From: Acidobacteriaceae bacterium
GTDB lineage: Bacteria > Acidobacteriota > Terriglobia > Terriglobales > Acidobacteriaceae
DNA: 64,000 bases
Assembly: GCA_003165075.1 (NCBI GenBank)
Contig: PLSM01000094.1
Span: 111,509-175,508 of the forward strand
Direction: 5' to 3'
How positions within the stretch are numbered: position 1 is the first letter of the stretch; every line of letters begins with the position of its first letter. The position numbers and the translations under genes are program-made. This document shows positions 48,524 through 58,859 of this stretch, piece after piece. Under the pieces are notes generated by a model. That model saw only the letters and a list, made by a program, of their open reading frames with translations, was not told where the DNA came from and did not search any database.

Positions 48524-51088
48524 TTACTTGACCACCAGGTTCGCGGCCCTTCCCGGCACAACAATGATCTTCGCCACGGTCTTTCCCGCCGTCCGCAACT
48601 GCACTTTCGCGTCGGCCAGCGCCGCCGCTTCAATGTCTTTGGCGGCAGCGCCCGCTGCCACGCGCACCACGGTCACCAGTTTGCCGTTGATCTGTACCGG
48701 AATCTCCAGTTCGTCTTCCTTGGCCAATTCCGGATCGCTCACCGGCCACGGTGCGCGCAACACCGAACCGGCTTCGCCCAGTTCTTCCCACAACTCCGCG
48801 GCCAGGTACGGCGCGAAAATTGCCAGCAACAGAACCAGCGAACTCAGGAGTTCATGCAACACCGGCGGCTCAACTTCGCCTGCTGCCAACCGTGCGTCAA
48901 CAGCCTGCACTTCATTCACCAGTTCCATGATGGCCGCAACGCAGGTGTTGAAGTGCCATCGGCCTTCGAATTCCAAAGTGATCTTCGCCGTGGTCTGGTG
49001 CAGTTTGCGCAGAAGCTTGAGCGAAAGGCCTGTGGCGCCTTCTTTTCGCGATTGAGACCACCCCGAACGCCCCATATTAGCCACAGGCGCATACTTCGTC
49101 ACCAGTCGCCACACGCGGCCCAGGAACCGGCTCACACCGGCCACGCCGTCTTCCTGCCAGTCGAGGTCGCGGTCGGGCGGCGCGGCAAACAGCGCATACA
49201 TGCGCGTCGCGTCAGCGCCGTAGCGAGCCACCATGTCGTCGGGCGAAACCACGTTGCCCTTGGACTTCGACATCTTGGCCCCGTCCTTGATCACCATGCC
49301 CTGCGTGAACAACCGGCGCACCGGCTCATCGTTCTTGATCAGCCCCAGGTCGCGCATCACCTTGGTCCAAAAGCGCGAGTAGATCAGATGCAGAATCGCG
49401 TGCTCCACGCCGCCGATGTACTGGTCGATGGGGAACCAGTAGCCCACGCGCGCCGGATCAAATGGCTGCGCGGCGTTCTTCGCATCGGTGTAGCGATAGA
49501 AGTACCAGCTCGAGTCGACGAACGTGTCCATGGTGTCCGTTTCGCGCCGCGCCGGACCTCCGCACTTTGGACAAGTCACATGGACAAACTCCGCCACCCT
49601 GCCCAGCGGCGAGCCGCCCTGCTGCGTGATCTCTATCTGCGGCGGCAGCAGCACGGGCAACTGCTCGTCGGGCACCTGCACCAGCCCGTCGCGCTCGCAG
49701 TGGATCATGGGAATGGGCGTACCCCAATAGCGCTGACGGCTCACGCCCCAGTCTTTAAGGCGGAACGTCACGGTGGCCTTGCCGAACCCCTCGCGCTCTG
49801 CCACCGCTTGTAATCTCTTCTCCGCCTCCGTGCAGGTCAGTCCGTCGTACTCACCGGAGTTCACCAACACGCCGTCTTCCGTGGTAAATGGCAGCGCGGC
49901 ATCTTCGCCGCCGGGCTGCGCAGGCGCGATCACTCTGCGAATCTCAATGCCGTACTTGGTGGCAAACTCGAAGTCCCGCTCGTCGTGTCCCGGCACGCTC
50001 ATGATGGCCCCGGTGCCATAGTCCATCAGGATGTAGTTGGCCACCCAGATGGGAACGCGCTCTCCGTTGTAAGGGTTGAGGGCGAAGCGGCCTGTGGCTA
50101 CGCCGTGTTTCTCGATTGCACCCAGGTCGCCCGCTTCACGAGCCTTCTTCTGCTGCTCGATCAGTTCGTCCACCTGCGCCTTCAACACCGCATCGGCAGC
50201 GGTGAAGCTGGCCACCAACGCGTGCTGCGGCGCCAGTTGCACGCTGGTGGCGCCGAAGATGGTGTCCACCCGCGTAGTAAAGACGCGAATGCGCTGGCCT
50301 TTCGTTCCCTGTTCCCTGTTCCCTGCTCCCTGTTCACTGTTCACTGCTTCCTGTTCTTCCAGGAAGAAATCCACCTCCGTGCCTTCGCTGCGGCCGATCC
50401 AGTTGCGCTGCATGGTACGCACTTTTTCCGGCCAGCCTTCCAGTTTGTCCAGGTCGTCGAGCAGTTCGTCCGCATACGCCGTGATGCGGAAGAACCACTG
50501 CTCCAGGTCGCGCTGTTCCACGATGGTGTCTTCGTGCCGCCAGCAGCGCCCGTCGATCACCTGCTCATTGGCCAGCACGGTTGCGCAGTCGGGGCACCAG
50601 TTCACCTTGCTCTTCTTGCGATAAACCAGGCCCTTCTCATACATACGCAGGAAAAACCACTGGTTCCAGCGGTAGTAGTCGGGCAGGCAGGTCGTCACTT
50701 CGGTGGCCCAGTCGTAGCCCAACCCCAGGCGCTGCATCTGCCGCTTCATCGCGGCGATGTTGTTCAGCGTCCACTCCCGCGGCGGGGTATTGTTTTTGAG
50801 CGCCGCGTTCTCCGCCGGCAATCCGAAGGCGTCCCACCCCATGGGGTGCAGCACGTTGTAGCCCCGCATCCACATGTGCCGGGCCAGCGCGTCGCCGATC
50901 GAATAGTTGCGCACGTGCCCCATGTGCAACTGGCCGCTGGGATAGGGCAGCATCTCCAGCACGTAATACTTGGGCTTGCCGCTCGCAGCCGGCTCCGCCG
51001 CATAGAGCGCGGGGTCCGCAGCCCAGCGCTCCTGCCATTTGGGTTCAATCAGCGCCGGATCGTATCGAAACTCTTTTTCTTCCGCCAT
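48524..51088 (-). CDS. leuS: Leucyl-tRNA synthetase
   Basis: YVLEMLPYPSGQLHMGHVRNYSIGDALARHMWMRGYNVLHPMGWDAFGLPAENAA, GAKMSKSKGNVVSPDDMV. Confidence 0.97.
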   Translation of the reverse strand: MAEEKEFRYDPALIEPKWQERWAADPALYAAEPAASGKPKYYVLEMLPYPSGQLHMGHVRNYSIGDALARHMWMRGYNVLHPMGWDAFGLPAENAALKNNTPPREWTLNNIAAMKRQMQRLGLGYDWATEVTTCLPDYYRWNQWFFLRMYEKGLVYRKKSKVNWCPDCATVLANEQVIDGRCWRHEDTIVEQRDLEQWFFRITAYADELLDDLDKLEGWPEKVRTMQRNWIGRSEGTEVDFFLEEQEAVNSEQGAGNREQGTKGQRIRVFTTRVDTIFGATSVQLAPQHALVASFTAADAVLKAQVDELIEQQKKAREAGDLGAIEKHGVATGRFALNPYNGERVPIWVANYILMDYGTGAIMSVPGHDERDFEFATKYGIEIRRVIAPAQPGGEDAALPFTTEDGVLVNSGEYDGLTCTEAEKRLQAVAEREGFGKATVTFRLKDWGVSRQRYWGTPIPMIHCERDGLVQVPDEQLPVLLPPQIEITQQGGSPLGRVAEFVHVTCPKCGGPARRETDTMDTFVDSSWYFYRYTDAKNAAQPFDPARVGYWFPIDQYIGGVEHAILHLIYSRFWTKVMRDLGLIKNDEPVRRLFTQGMVIKDGAKMSKSKGNVVSPDDMVARYGADATRMYALFAAPPDRDLDWQEDGVAGVSRFLGRVWRLVTKYAPVANMGRSGWSQSRKEGATGLSLKLLRKLHQTTAKITLEFEGRWHFNTCVAAIMELVNEVQAVDARLAAGEVEPPVLHELLSSLVLLLAIFAPYLAAELWEELGEAGSVLRAPWPVSDPELAKEDELEIPVQINGKLVTVVRVAAGAAAKDIEAAALADAKVQLRTAGKTVAKIIVVPGRAANLVVK
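50301..50357. repeat. Degenerate heptanucleotide tandem repeat (GTTCCCT)n inside leuS
   Basis: ttcgttccctgttccctgttccctgctccctgttcactgttcactgcttcctgttc; encodes EAVNSEQGAGNREQGTKG. Confidence 0.85.
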
Positions 51089-51117
51089 AACCTTTCAGTG
51101 TAAATGGAGAAGACGCT

Positions 51118-51990
51118 TCATTTTGCGAGCACCGCAACCAGGCTCTTCAGCACCCGCACATTGCGTTCTTCGTCCCCGGGTTCATCCACCGGCGTCTCCG
51201 CAATAAATGCCGCATGAGCAAACCGCTCATCGTTCAGCAGCCGCCGAAAAGGCTCTACGCCCATGGTGCCCTGCCCAATATGCTCGTGGCGATCCAGTTT
51301 CGACCCGCGCTCCGCCTTGGCGTCGTTGCAGTGCCATACGAGGACGGCGTCCAACCCCACCGTATTCGCGATCTGTGTCACGGTTTCCGCATAGCCTTCC
51401 CCGGTTATCAGGTCGTATCCGGCCACGTGGCTGTGGCACGTATCCAGGCACACGCCCACTGGCGCCGCGGACTTCAAGCGCTCCACCAGTTCCGCCACCT
51501 GCTCAAAACTGCCGCCCAGTGAAAATTCCGCGCCGGCCGTGTTCTCGATCAGGATGTGGAAGCCCGTTCCCTGCCACGGCAGCCCGTCGATGGCCCGGGT
51601 GATGGAGTCGGCCGCCAGCTTCAAGCCTTCGTCTCGCGTCAGCCCCTTCCACGAGCCAGGATGCAGCACCAGGTATTCAGCGCCCCACATCAAGGCCCGC
51701 TCAATCTCTCCGCGAAACGCGTCGATGCTCTTCTTGCGAATCTCATCCGACTGGCTGCACACGTTGACCAGGTAACTGGTATGAATCACCAGCGGGCCCA
51801 CATCGAGCGCGGCACGAAGTACGCGCATGCGCTCGGCCTGTTTAGGATCTACCTTGGGCGCGCGCCACATCCGTGGGCTCGACGAAAATATCTGAAACGT
51901 GTTGGCGCCGATCTCCCGCGCCCGCTCCACGGCGTTGGACGCCCCGCCTGCCGTGCCCAGATGCACTCCGATGCGCTTGACCATTCCCAC
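51118..51990 (-). CDS. nfo: Deoxyribonuclease IV / endonuclease IV
   Basis: IGVHLGTAGGASNAVERAREIGANTFQIFSSSPRMW, LVLHPGSWKG, GVCLDTCHSHVAGYD, HIGQGTMGVEPFRRLLND. Confidence 0.95.
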   Translation of the reverse strand: MGMVKRIGVHLGTAGGASNAVERAREIGANTFQIFSSSPRMWRAPKVDPKQAERMRVLRAALDVGPLVIHTSYLVNVCSQSDEIRKKSIDAFRGEIERALMWGAEYLVLHPGSWKGLTRDEGLKLAADSITRAIDGLPWQGTGFHILIENTAGAEFSLGGSFEQVAELVERLKSAAPVGVCLDTCHSHVAGYDLITGEGYAETVTQIANTVGLDAVLVWHCNDAKAERGSKLDRHEHIGQGTMGVEPFRRLLNDERFAHAAFIAETPVDEPGDEERNVRVLKSLVAVLAK

Positions 51991-52088
51991 AGTCTAACCG
52001 CTGCTCAGCTCTTCTGTTTCACGCAAAAAAATCCGCGCCGTTTCCATTGTGAGGAACCGGCGCGGAGTAATTTCAAAACCAGATTGTC

Positions 52089-53441
52089 TTACACCACTTT
52101 CATCGCATCCGGGTCCCACTTGATCACCGCGCCGCGCTCGATGCTGAGATTGCTCAGCAGGGCCGCTCCGGCAGCACGATAGCCAAACACCGCGTCTTCC
52201 ACCACCGGCTTGCGCGAGCGCACCGATGCAAAGAAGTTCTTGAAGTGGTCGTAGCTATCGCTGTAACCGTCTGGAGCCATATATTTCTCGTAGCCCACAG
52301 GCGGCGCGCCTTCGGGATGCGTGCGCGGATACTTTTCTGCATGCGACGCCAGAATCTGCTTCTGCATCGCTTCAGGGAACGTGTCGATCATCAGGCCCGG
52401 GTCCGTCTCGCGCGGCACCCGGTTCACACTTACGCCGCCTCCGCCAATCTCCATGGTGCCTTCGGAGCCGGTAAAGATGAGGCCCTCGCTCTCTTCGCCG
52501 CCGTCCACAAAGTTGACCCGTAGGCTCAGGTTGAAGCCCTCGCGATAGTCAAACAGGCCCAGCATTACGTCGGGCACGTCGCGGCCATCTTTCCAGAAGC
52601 GCAGTGCGCCGGTAGCCATGCCGCGTGTGGGGCCGTTGGAGCCGGTAATAAAGTGTGTGCCGCTGAAGAGGTGGACAAACAGGTCGCCGGCCACGCCGCT
52701 GCCGTAAGCCTTCCACTTGCGCCACTGGAAGAAGTGTTCGGCGTTGAAGGGAATCTTGGGCGCGGTGCCCAGAAAGCGCGGCCAGTCGCAGGTTTCCGTC
52801 GAGGCATCGGGCGGAACGGTATAGCTCCACGCGCCCATGGCCGAGTTGCGGTCCCAGCGCGCGGTCACCATGTTCAGCTTGCCGATGGCGCCTGCGGCCA
52901 GCAGTTCCTTGGCTTTGGCATAGATCACCGAACTGACCCGCTGGCTGCCAATCTGGATGATGCGGTTGGTGCGCCGCGCCGTCTCGATCATCTCCGGCCC
53001 GTCGGAATAGAGATGGATCATCGGCTTTTCGCAGTACACATCCTTGCCCGCCTTCATCGCGTCCACTGCCACTTGCTTGTGCCAGTGGTCGGGCGTGCCG
53101 ATGATCACCGCGTCAATGTCTTTACGCGCCAGAATCTCGTTGTAGTCGCGCGTAGTGAAAATGTCGTCGCCCCACAGTTCCTTGGCGTGCGCTAGGCGGC
53201 CGGTATAGCAGTCGGCCACAGCTACCAGCTTCACGCCCGGCACCTGCACCGCGTTTTTTGTATCGCCCTGGCCCTGTCCGCCCGCGCCGATCAGCGCAAT
53301 CTGAATGTGGTCGTTGGCCCCTACCGCCCGCGCCCCTTCGTCTTGCAATACCGACAATGCGTGCACCCTCGTCCCAATCAATGAAGCGGCTGACGCCGCC
53401 CCCGCCACTCTAAGAAAACTTCTCCGATTCAATGGACTCAC
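52089..53441 (-). CDS. Gfo/Idh/MocA family oxidoreductase with Tat signal
   Basis: NRRSFLRVAGAASAASLIG Tat motif; IALIGAGGQGQGDTKNAVQVPGVKLVAVADCY, VIIGTPDHWHKQVAVDAMKAGKDVYCEKPM. Confidence 0.92.
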   Translation of the reverse strand: MSPLNRRSFLRVAGAASAASLIGTRVHALSVLQDEGARAVGANDHIQIALIGAGGQGQGDTKNAVQVPGVKLVAVADCYTGRLAHAKELWGDDIFTTRDYNEILARKDIDAVIIGTPDHWHKQVAVDAMKAGKDVYCEKPMIHLYSDGPEMIETARRTNRIIQIGSQRVSSVIYAKAKELLAAGAIGKLNMVTARWDRNSAMGAWSYTVPPDASTETCDWPRFLGTAPKIPFNAEHFFQWRKWKAYGSGVAGDLFVHLFSGTHFITGSNGPTRGMATGALRFWKDGRDVPDVMLGLFDYREGFNLSLRVNFVDGGEESEGLIFTGSEGTMEIGGGGVSVNRVPRETDPGLMIDTFPEAMQKQILASHAEKYPRTHPEGAPPVGYEKYMAPDGYSDSYDHFKNFFASVRSRKPVVEDAVFGYRAAGAALLSNLSIERGAVIKWDPDAMKVV

Positions 53442-53567
53442 AAGTTCCTCCCACGCGGAATATTTCTGCCCATATAACCATACACGCGCGGGTAGGGTTT
53501 AGCATCGCGTGTGCACCGAACTTGAGAACCTACTGAAGCACCGTCCTCTAATCGCAGCCATCCAGCA

Positions 53568-56426
53568 TTAATCGTCGTCATCCTTGCCCGTCTTCTTCCG
53601 GCGCTCCGTCAACATGGCCGGCACCGGCCGCTTGCCCATGGCGTCCTTCCATAGAATCACGTTCAGTTTTTGCGCGTCGGCGCGGTCGGCATGGCGAAAG
53701 TCCATCTTCATGCTCTCTTTGGCGCCCTCCGCCGTCTTTTCATTGGCCGTGTAGATGAGGCCATTGTCGCGATTGGAATAATCGGCTGCATAGGGTGCCT
53801 GGTCGCCCGACCCACTGAACAACGGCGAGAGCAGCGAACTGAAAGCGTCATTGTTGTTCATTGGCGGCAGGCCCAGCAGCGACTCCATGGTGCGCACCAC
53901 GCTCACGGTGGAGTAGAAGCGGCTGTCAACGAATGGCTTGCCTTCAACTCCCTGGGGCGCATACTTGCTGACGACCAGCGCGTAGCTGCGATGCGCGTCC
54001 ACGTGGTCCGCGCCGTTCTGTGCATCGTCTTCCAGAATGAAGAAAGCCGTCGAGTCCCAGAACGGCGAGTGGGAGATGGCTTCCACCGCGCGCCCCACCG
54101 CCAGGTCGTTATCGGCCACCGACGATTTCGGCGTGGGTCCTCCGGGCCGCGTTCCTGCCGTGTGGTCGTTGCCCAGCCGCAGCATCACGAAGTTGGGCAT
54201 CGTATCTTTGCCCTGCTCTTTGTCCGCAACCCACTGCTTCAAGTGCTTCATGAAAATGTCGGCGCGGATCTGGTCCGGAACCGCCAGGTCGAAGTCCGGC
54301 TCCTCCGGCGCAAAGTGACCCACAAGCTCCGGCTTGGTGGCGATGTTGTAGGCGATCCGCGGAATCGGCCATGGCCATTTGTTTCGCCCGCCGCCCCATT
54401 CGTCGGGCAGCGCCTCGCCCGGTGCAATCTCCTTGCTCGCGCAGCTTTGCCCCGGCAGCATCGGTCCTTGCTGCGGATTCCCTGCCTTGATGTCTCCGCA
54501 GAAAGTGGTGGCGATAAATTCGCCAAAGTGGTAATACGTCTTTCCGTGCGCGGCCAGGTTGCCCCACAGGTAGCCGCTGGCCGGCTCGTTCACGTCGGGA
54601 ATCTTTTGCAGCAGCGGATAGCCGTCTGCCACCACGCCCTCGTAGTCATAGGTGCGCTGCTCGCCGCGATAGGCCTGCTGCCAGGTCTTCTCAAGATAGT
54701 CGGTGCCAATGGCCGCCGTGGACCACACATGCCCGTCACCCGACACTTCGCCCGAATCGAAGAAGTTATCCAGCACGCCGAACCGCAGCGCCAGCTTGTG
54801 CATGTTGGGCGTGATGGCCGCACCGTACATCGTCAGGCTGGGGTCACCGTTGCCCACCGCTTTGCCGTCCTGTTGCAGGTCGCCGAGTACCTGGTCGTAG
54901 GTGCGATTCTCCTTGATGATGTAGATGATGTGCCGGATCGGATTCCGCGTTTCAACGGCAAACGGAATCTTCTCTGCCGCCGCCTTCATGCGGTTCGATT
55001 CCAGCACCACTGCCGTCCATTGCAGCAAATTTTTTTCGATCTCCGCTGCGTCCAGCGTGGCCAGCGAGCCATACAACAACGTGGGGATGTATGTGCTCTC
55101 CGAGTGGTAATTGTGAGCCGTCGTCTCTGCTGTCTCGCGCTGCGCGAAATTGTTCGCCACCGTTCCCTGCCCTTTCGCAGTCGCCACATAGAGGCTTCCG
55201 CCGGTGGACGACGGCAGAAACGCCATCGACATCGGCATCCACTCGGTGGGAATGAATCCATCCGGCTCCACCATGCTTGCGCGAGCAGCCTTGGCGGTCA
55301 GCTTGCGCGTGTCAATTACGGCCACGGCATCGCTGATCGCATTCGCTGCGTAGAGCCGGCTGCCGTCGCCATTCAAAGCCAGCGCCTCCGGCTCCGCGCC
55401 AAAGTAGCTCTGCCCCGGGAGCCGGGTATCGAAGAAGCCCTTCACGGCGAACTCATCCCCGCCCACATTCACAGCCGCCACGGCATCGCGGTTAGCCATG
55501 GCCACGTAGAGCGTCTTGCCGTCCGGCGCCAGCGCCAGCGCGCATGGATGCGTGCCCGGCGCGACAGGACTGGTCGGCTTCAGCAGCGCCAGCTTGCGGC
55601 CGACCAGGTTCTTCTCCAGGTCGAGTTCCACAATCTCCGATGCATTCCACAGCGCAACAAAAGCGCGGCGGCCGTCCTTGGCGAGTTGCAGCGCCACGGG
55701 ATAGGTAGCCGGCACGGCATCGCTCTCAGATAAATCGAAGCGATGTTCAATAGCCCCGCTGGCAGGATCGAGCAGCAGCACGTCGTCCGACAGGTTATCC
55801 GCCACCAGCAGCCTTTCCGCGCCGCCACGACTCACTAGAGCGATGTCCGCCGGGAAAGGAATGCCCTGCAGGCTCTCCGCGCCCTGCGGCGACTTTGACT
55901 TCCTCCCCGCAGCCAGCGCCTGCATCGGCAGGTGGAGCAGCCGCTCCGGCTCGATCGCGCCATCGCTGAAGCGGTAGACCACAATGCCGCTGCCCATGTC
56001 CTCTTTGCCGCTGCCCATGTCCTCTTTGCCGTCGCCCATCGGATCGGTAATCGAGCCCATGCTGGCGTACAGGCGGCTGCCGTCACTACTGAACGCAAGG
56101 CCGGAGTAAAGCGTCTGCCGCGCTACCCGCGCCAGCGTGCGCGCGTCGGGAAAGTCCCTGACGGCGCCGCTGCGCGTGTCCAGCACTGCCAGCGATTGAT
56201 CGTAGTGCGACTCGAAGGTTCCGTACCCGGCATTGACCGTGACCACGTAGCGCCCATCCGGTGAGACGGCCATCGACATGGGCAGGCTGTTCAGCCGCTG
56301 CGGATGGCCTGGAATTGGCCCGATCAACTGTTTGCTGGTGGGCAGGTCCCGCGTCTGTGCCGCCATTTGCCCGGCGGCCAGAGCGAGAAACGAAGATACA
56401 ACCGTCAACAGCGCCCTGATCTGCAT
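53568..56426 (-). CDS. Secreted beta-propeller (YncE-like) / phosphoesterase fusion; start at 56426 preferred
   Basis: MSMAVSPDGRYVVTVNAGYGTFESHYDQSLAVLD, HIIYIIKENRTYDQVLGD, VVSKYAPQGV; signal peptide MQIRALLTVVSSFLALAAGQ. Confidence 0.85.
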   Translation of the reverse strand: MQIRALLTVVSSFLALAAGQMAAQTRDLPTSKQLIGPIPGHPQRLNSLPMSMAVSPDGRYVVTVNAGYGTFESHYDQSLAVLDTRSGAVRDFPDARTLARVARQTLYSGLAFSSDGSRLYASMGSITDPMGDGKEDMGSGKEDMGSGIVVYRFSDGAIEPERLLHLPMQALAAGRKSKSPQGAESLQGIPFPADIALVSRGGAERLLVADNLSDDVLLLDPASGAIEHRFDLSESDAVPATYPVALQLAKDGRRAFVALWNASEIVELDLEKNLVGRKLALLKPTSPVAPGTHPCALALAPDGKTLYVAMANRDAVAAVNVGGDEFAVKGFFDTRLPGQSYFGAEPEALALNGDGSRLYAANAISDAVAVIDTRKLTAKAARASMVEPDGFIPTEWMPMSMAFLPSSTGGSLYVATAKGQGTVANNFAQRETAETTAHNYHSESTYIPTLLYGSLATLDAAEIEKNLLQWTAVVLESNRMKAAAEKIPFAVETRNPIRHIIYIIKENRTYDQVLGDLQQDGKAVGNGDPSLTMYGAAITPNMHKLALRFGVLDNFFDSGEVSGDGHVWSTAAIGTDYLEKTWQQAYRGEQRTYDYEGVVADGYPLLQKIPDVNEPASGYLWGNLAAHGKTYYHFGEFIATTFCGDIKAGNPQQGPMLPGQSCASKEIAPGEALPDEWGGGRNKWPWPIPRIAYNIATKPELVGHFAPEEPDFDLAVPDQIRADIFMKHLKQWVADKEQGKDTMPNFVMLRLGNDHTAGTRPGGPTPKSSVADNDLAVGRAVEAISHSPFWDSTAFFILEDDAQNGADHVDAHRSYALVVSKYAPQGVEGKPFVDSRFYSTVSVVRTMESLLGLPPMNNNDAFSSLLSPLFSGSGDQAPYAADYSNRDNGLIYTANEKTAEGAKESMKMDFRHADRADAQKLNVILWKDAMGKRPVPAMLTERRKKTGKDDDD
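55990..56031. repeat. Perfect 21-bp x2 in-frame tandem repeat
   Basis: ctgcccatgtcctctttgccg twice; encodes GKEDMGSGKEDMGSG. Confidence 0.85.
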
Positions 56427-56562
56427 GCACAAAACCATAACAAAGCCGGGGTCGATAGCGCTTGACATTGCCATGACAGCGGCCGCTTCACCCGCCTTCA
56501 CTCCATCTCGATTCAACCGTTGCCCGATGCGCAAAGCGGCAACCCCTGCAATAATTGGCCCT

Positions 56563-57735
56563 ATGCGCACTGTACTTACCGCGGCGAGGCTTTGGGACGG
56601 CAGCCGTCTGACCAGCCACCCGCAAGTGGTAATCGAAGACGGCAAAATTGGATCCATCACCAGTCGCGAGGCGGCGCCACTACCGGCAGGCGCTGAGGTC
56701 CTCGACTTTCCCAGCGCTACACTGGCCCCCGCGTTCTTTGACGTCCACATTCACGGCGCTGCCGGCCACGACTTGATGGAAGCAACGCCCCAGGCGCTTG
56801 ACGCCATCACCGGCTTTCTGGCTTCGCATGGAACAGGCAGCTTTCTGGCCACCACCGTCACCTCTCCTTTAGACGTGACTCTGCGCGCGGTTGAGGGGTT
56901 GGCGAAGTTGCTCGCCGAGCCTCCACACCCGGGGCACGCGCGGCCGCTGGGCATTCACCTTGAAGGCCCGTTTCTCTCCCACGCCCGCCGCGGCGCTCAG
57001 CCGGCGGAGCACCTGCTGGCCCCGGACATCTCCATCTTCGACCGGCTTGTCGACGCCGCTGAAGGACATGTCAAGCTCATCACCCTTGCGCCGGAACTGC
57101 CCGGCGCAGTCGAGTTGACCGCGCACGCCACTAGCCGCGGAGTTCGTGTCTCGCTGGGACACTCCGATGCCACCGCCGCCCAGACCCGCCTCGCCATTGC
57201 TGCCGGAGCGGTCAGCACCACGCACATATTTAACGGCATGCGCCCCCTGCATCACCACGAACCGGGCATCCTTGGCGTCATGCTCACCAACGACGCCATG
57301 TATGCCGAGCTGATCTGCGACGGCATCCACTCCCAGCCGGAAATCGTGAGCCTGTGGTGGCGGGCCAAGGGACCGGAACGGGCGATCCTGATCACCGACG
57401 CCATGAGCGCCACCGGTATGCCCGACGGGGAATATCTGCTCGGCGGATTTCCGGTGCTGGTGGCCGCCGGTCGCGCCGTGGTCAAAGACGCTCCGACCGA
57501 CGGTACCCTGGCCGGAAGTGTGCTCACCCTGGACCGCGCACTGGTCAACTTTGTGCAGTTTACCGGCGCTACTGTGCCGCAGGGTCTGCGCCTCTTGACG
57601 GCCAATCCCGCGGCCATGACCGGCCTTTCCGGCCAGACCGGCGCGCTCGCCGTGGGAATGCCAGCCAGCCTGGTGGCCGTGGATGCAGCCGGCCGTCTGG
57701 TCGGCTCCGTCGTCGGCGGGCAATCCGTCCGCTAA
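56563..57735 (+). CDS. nagA: N-acetylglucosamine-6-phosphate deacetylase
   Basis: LAPAFFDVHIHGAAGHDLMEAT, GIHLEGPFLSHARRGAQP, LGHSDATAAQ, THIFNGMRPLHHHEPGILG, LITDAMSATGMPDGEYLLGG. Confidence 0.95.
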   Translation: MRTVLTAARLWDGSRLTSHPQVVIEDGKIGSITSREAAPLPAGAEVLDFPSATLAPAFFDVHIHGAAGHDLMEATPQALDAITGFLASHGTGSFLATTVTSPLDVTLRAVEGLAKLLAEPPHPGHARPLGIHLEGPFLSHARRGAQPAEHLLAPDISIFDRLVDAAEGHVKLITLAPELPGAVELTAHATSRGVRVSLGHSDATAAQTRLAIAAGAVSTTHIFNGMRPLHHHEPGILGVMLTNDAMYAELICDGIHSQPEIVSLWWRAKGPERAILITDAMSATGMPDGEYLLGGFPVLVAAGRAVVKDAPTDGTLAGSVLTLDRALVNFVQFTGATVPQGLRLLTANPAAMTGLSGQTGALAVGMPASLVAVDAAGRLVGSVVGGQSVR

Positions 57736-57792
57736 GCTGCTAGGCCGTATCGACATATGATATCAATGCAAGTCATTGATAATTATAATACT

Positions 57793-57900
57793 TGTCATCC
57801 TGAGCGAAGCCTTTCGCAGCTTCATCGCGAGAGGCGTAGTCGAAGGACCTGCGGCTGCACTCTTCCGCCAACCCGTTACACTTTGTTTTCAACAACGCTT
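57793..57900. repeat. Interspersed CATCCTGAGCGAAG...GTCGAAGGACCTGCGG-type element (copy 2)
   Basis: Same motif order as 29336-29495. Confidence 0.6.
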
Positions 57901-57925
57901 AGCCTGTCCAGTCTCCCCCAACCAT

Positions 57926-58840
57926 TTAGCTCGCTTCCGCCAGCCGCTGGGCACGCCAGATTGCGCCTTCGATCCCCGCCACTTCGCTCTCCTTCACCGG
58001 CATCTGCGGCGCGGCGGCGCGCAGTCCGGCGAAGAACGGCTCGCGGACCAGGCGCGCTTTGCCAATCACGCTGCCGATCCACGCCGCCGGAACTTCTTCC
58101 GTCAGGTTGTGCTTGCGGCGGAGCTTCCCCCGCACCAGCAGCACCGATTCCACCAGGTCCTCGGCTGCCTCCTGCAAAACCCCCGCTGCCACCGCGTCGC
58201 CTTCCTCCGCAAGCTGGCTGATTGCCGGGGCCAGTGCGGCAAAGTCCGGGCCAGGCGTGCTGTCGCCCAGGTTCACCAGTTGGTCGATGGTCGGCGTTCC
58301 CCATATCTGGCCCACCGTCTCCAGCACGCGCGTCGGCTCTTCGCGGTCATGGGCTTTCAGCGCGCGGCGCACAGCGTGCAGGCCGATCCAATAGCCCGAG
58401 CCGTTGTCGCCCAGCCGCGAACTCCAGCCGCCGTAGCACTCGCGGCCTCCGTCGGGTGCGCGCCCGATGCAATTTGTACCGGTCCCGGCGATTTGCAGGA
58501 TTCCCGGCCCACCCTTGAATGCCGCATCCAGCGCAATCACTTCGTCGCCTACAACCTCTGAGCGCTCCACACCAAAATCGCGAAAAACAACCGAAATCCA
58601 TTCCGCTACGCCGGGCATGTTCGCGCTGGCCACACCCGCGGATGCCGCCCGCACGCCCTGCACACCCGCCTGCTTGAAAACTTCGCCCAGCAGGGTGCGC
58701 AGATTCTCTTCCGCCACCCGCGCGCCCACGCGCAGACGCTTGATCGATCCATGCTCGACGAAAGCCAGCACCCGCTCGCCTTCCACAATGGAAGCGCGGG
58801 TGCGCGTCCCTCCACCGTCAATTCCCAGCACCGTGTTCAT
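57926..58840 (-). CDS. BadF/BadG/BcrA-type ATPase, N-acetylglucosamine kinase-like
   Basis: MNTVLGIDGGGTRTRASIVEG, GGPGILQIAGTGTNCIGRAPDGGRECYGGWSSRLGDNGSGYWIG. Confidence 0.88.
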   Translation of the reverse strand: MNTVLGIDGGGTRTRASIVEGERVLAFVEHGSIKRLRVGARVAEENLRTLLGEVFKQAGVQGVRAASAGVASANMPGVAEWISVVFRDFGVERSEVVGDEVIALDAAFKGGPGILQIAGTGTNCIGRAPDGGRECYGGWSSRLGDNGSGYWIGLHAVRRALKAHDREEPTRVLETVGQIWGTPTIDQLVNLGDSTPGPDFAALAPAISQLAEEGDAVAAGVLQEAAEDLVESVLLVRGKLRRKHNLTEEVPAAWIGSVIGKARLVREPFFAGLRAAAPQMPVKESEVAGIEGAIWRAQRLAEAS

Positions 58841-58859
58841 CGGTCCCTTGCTCCTTGCA

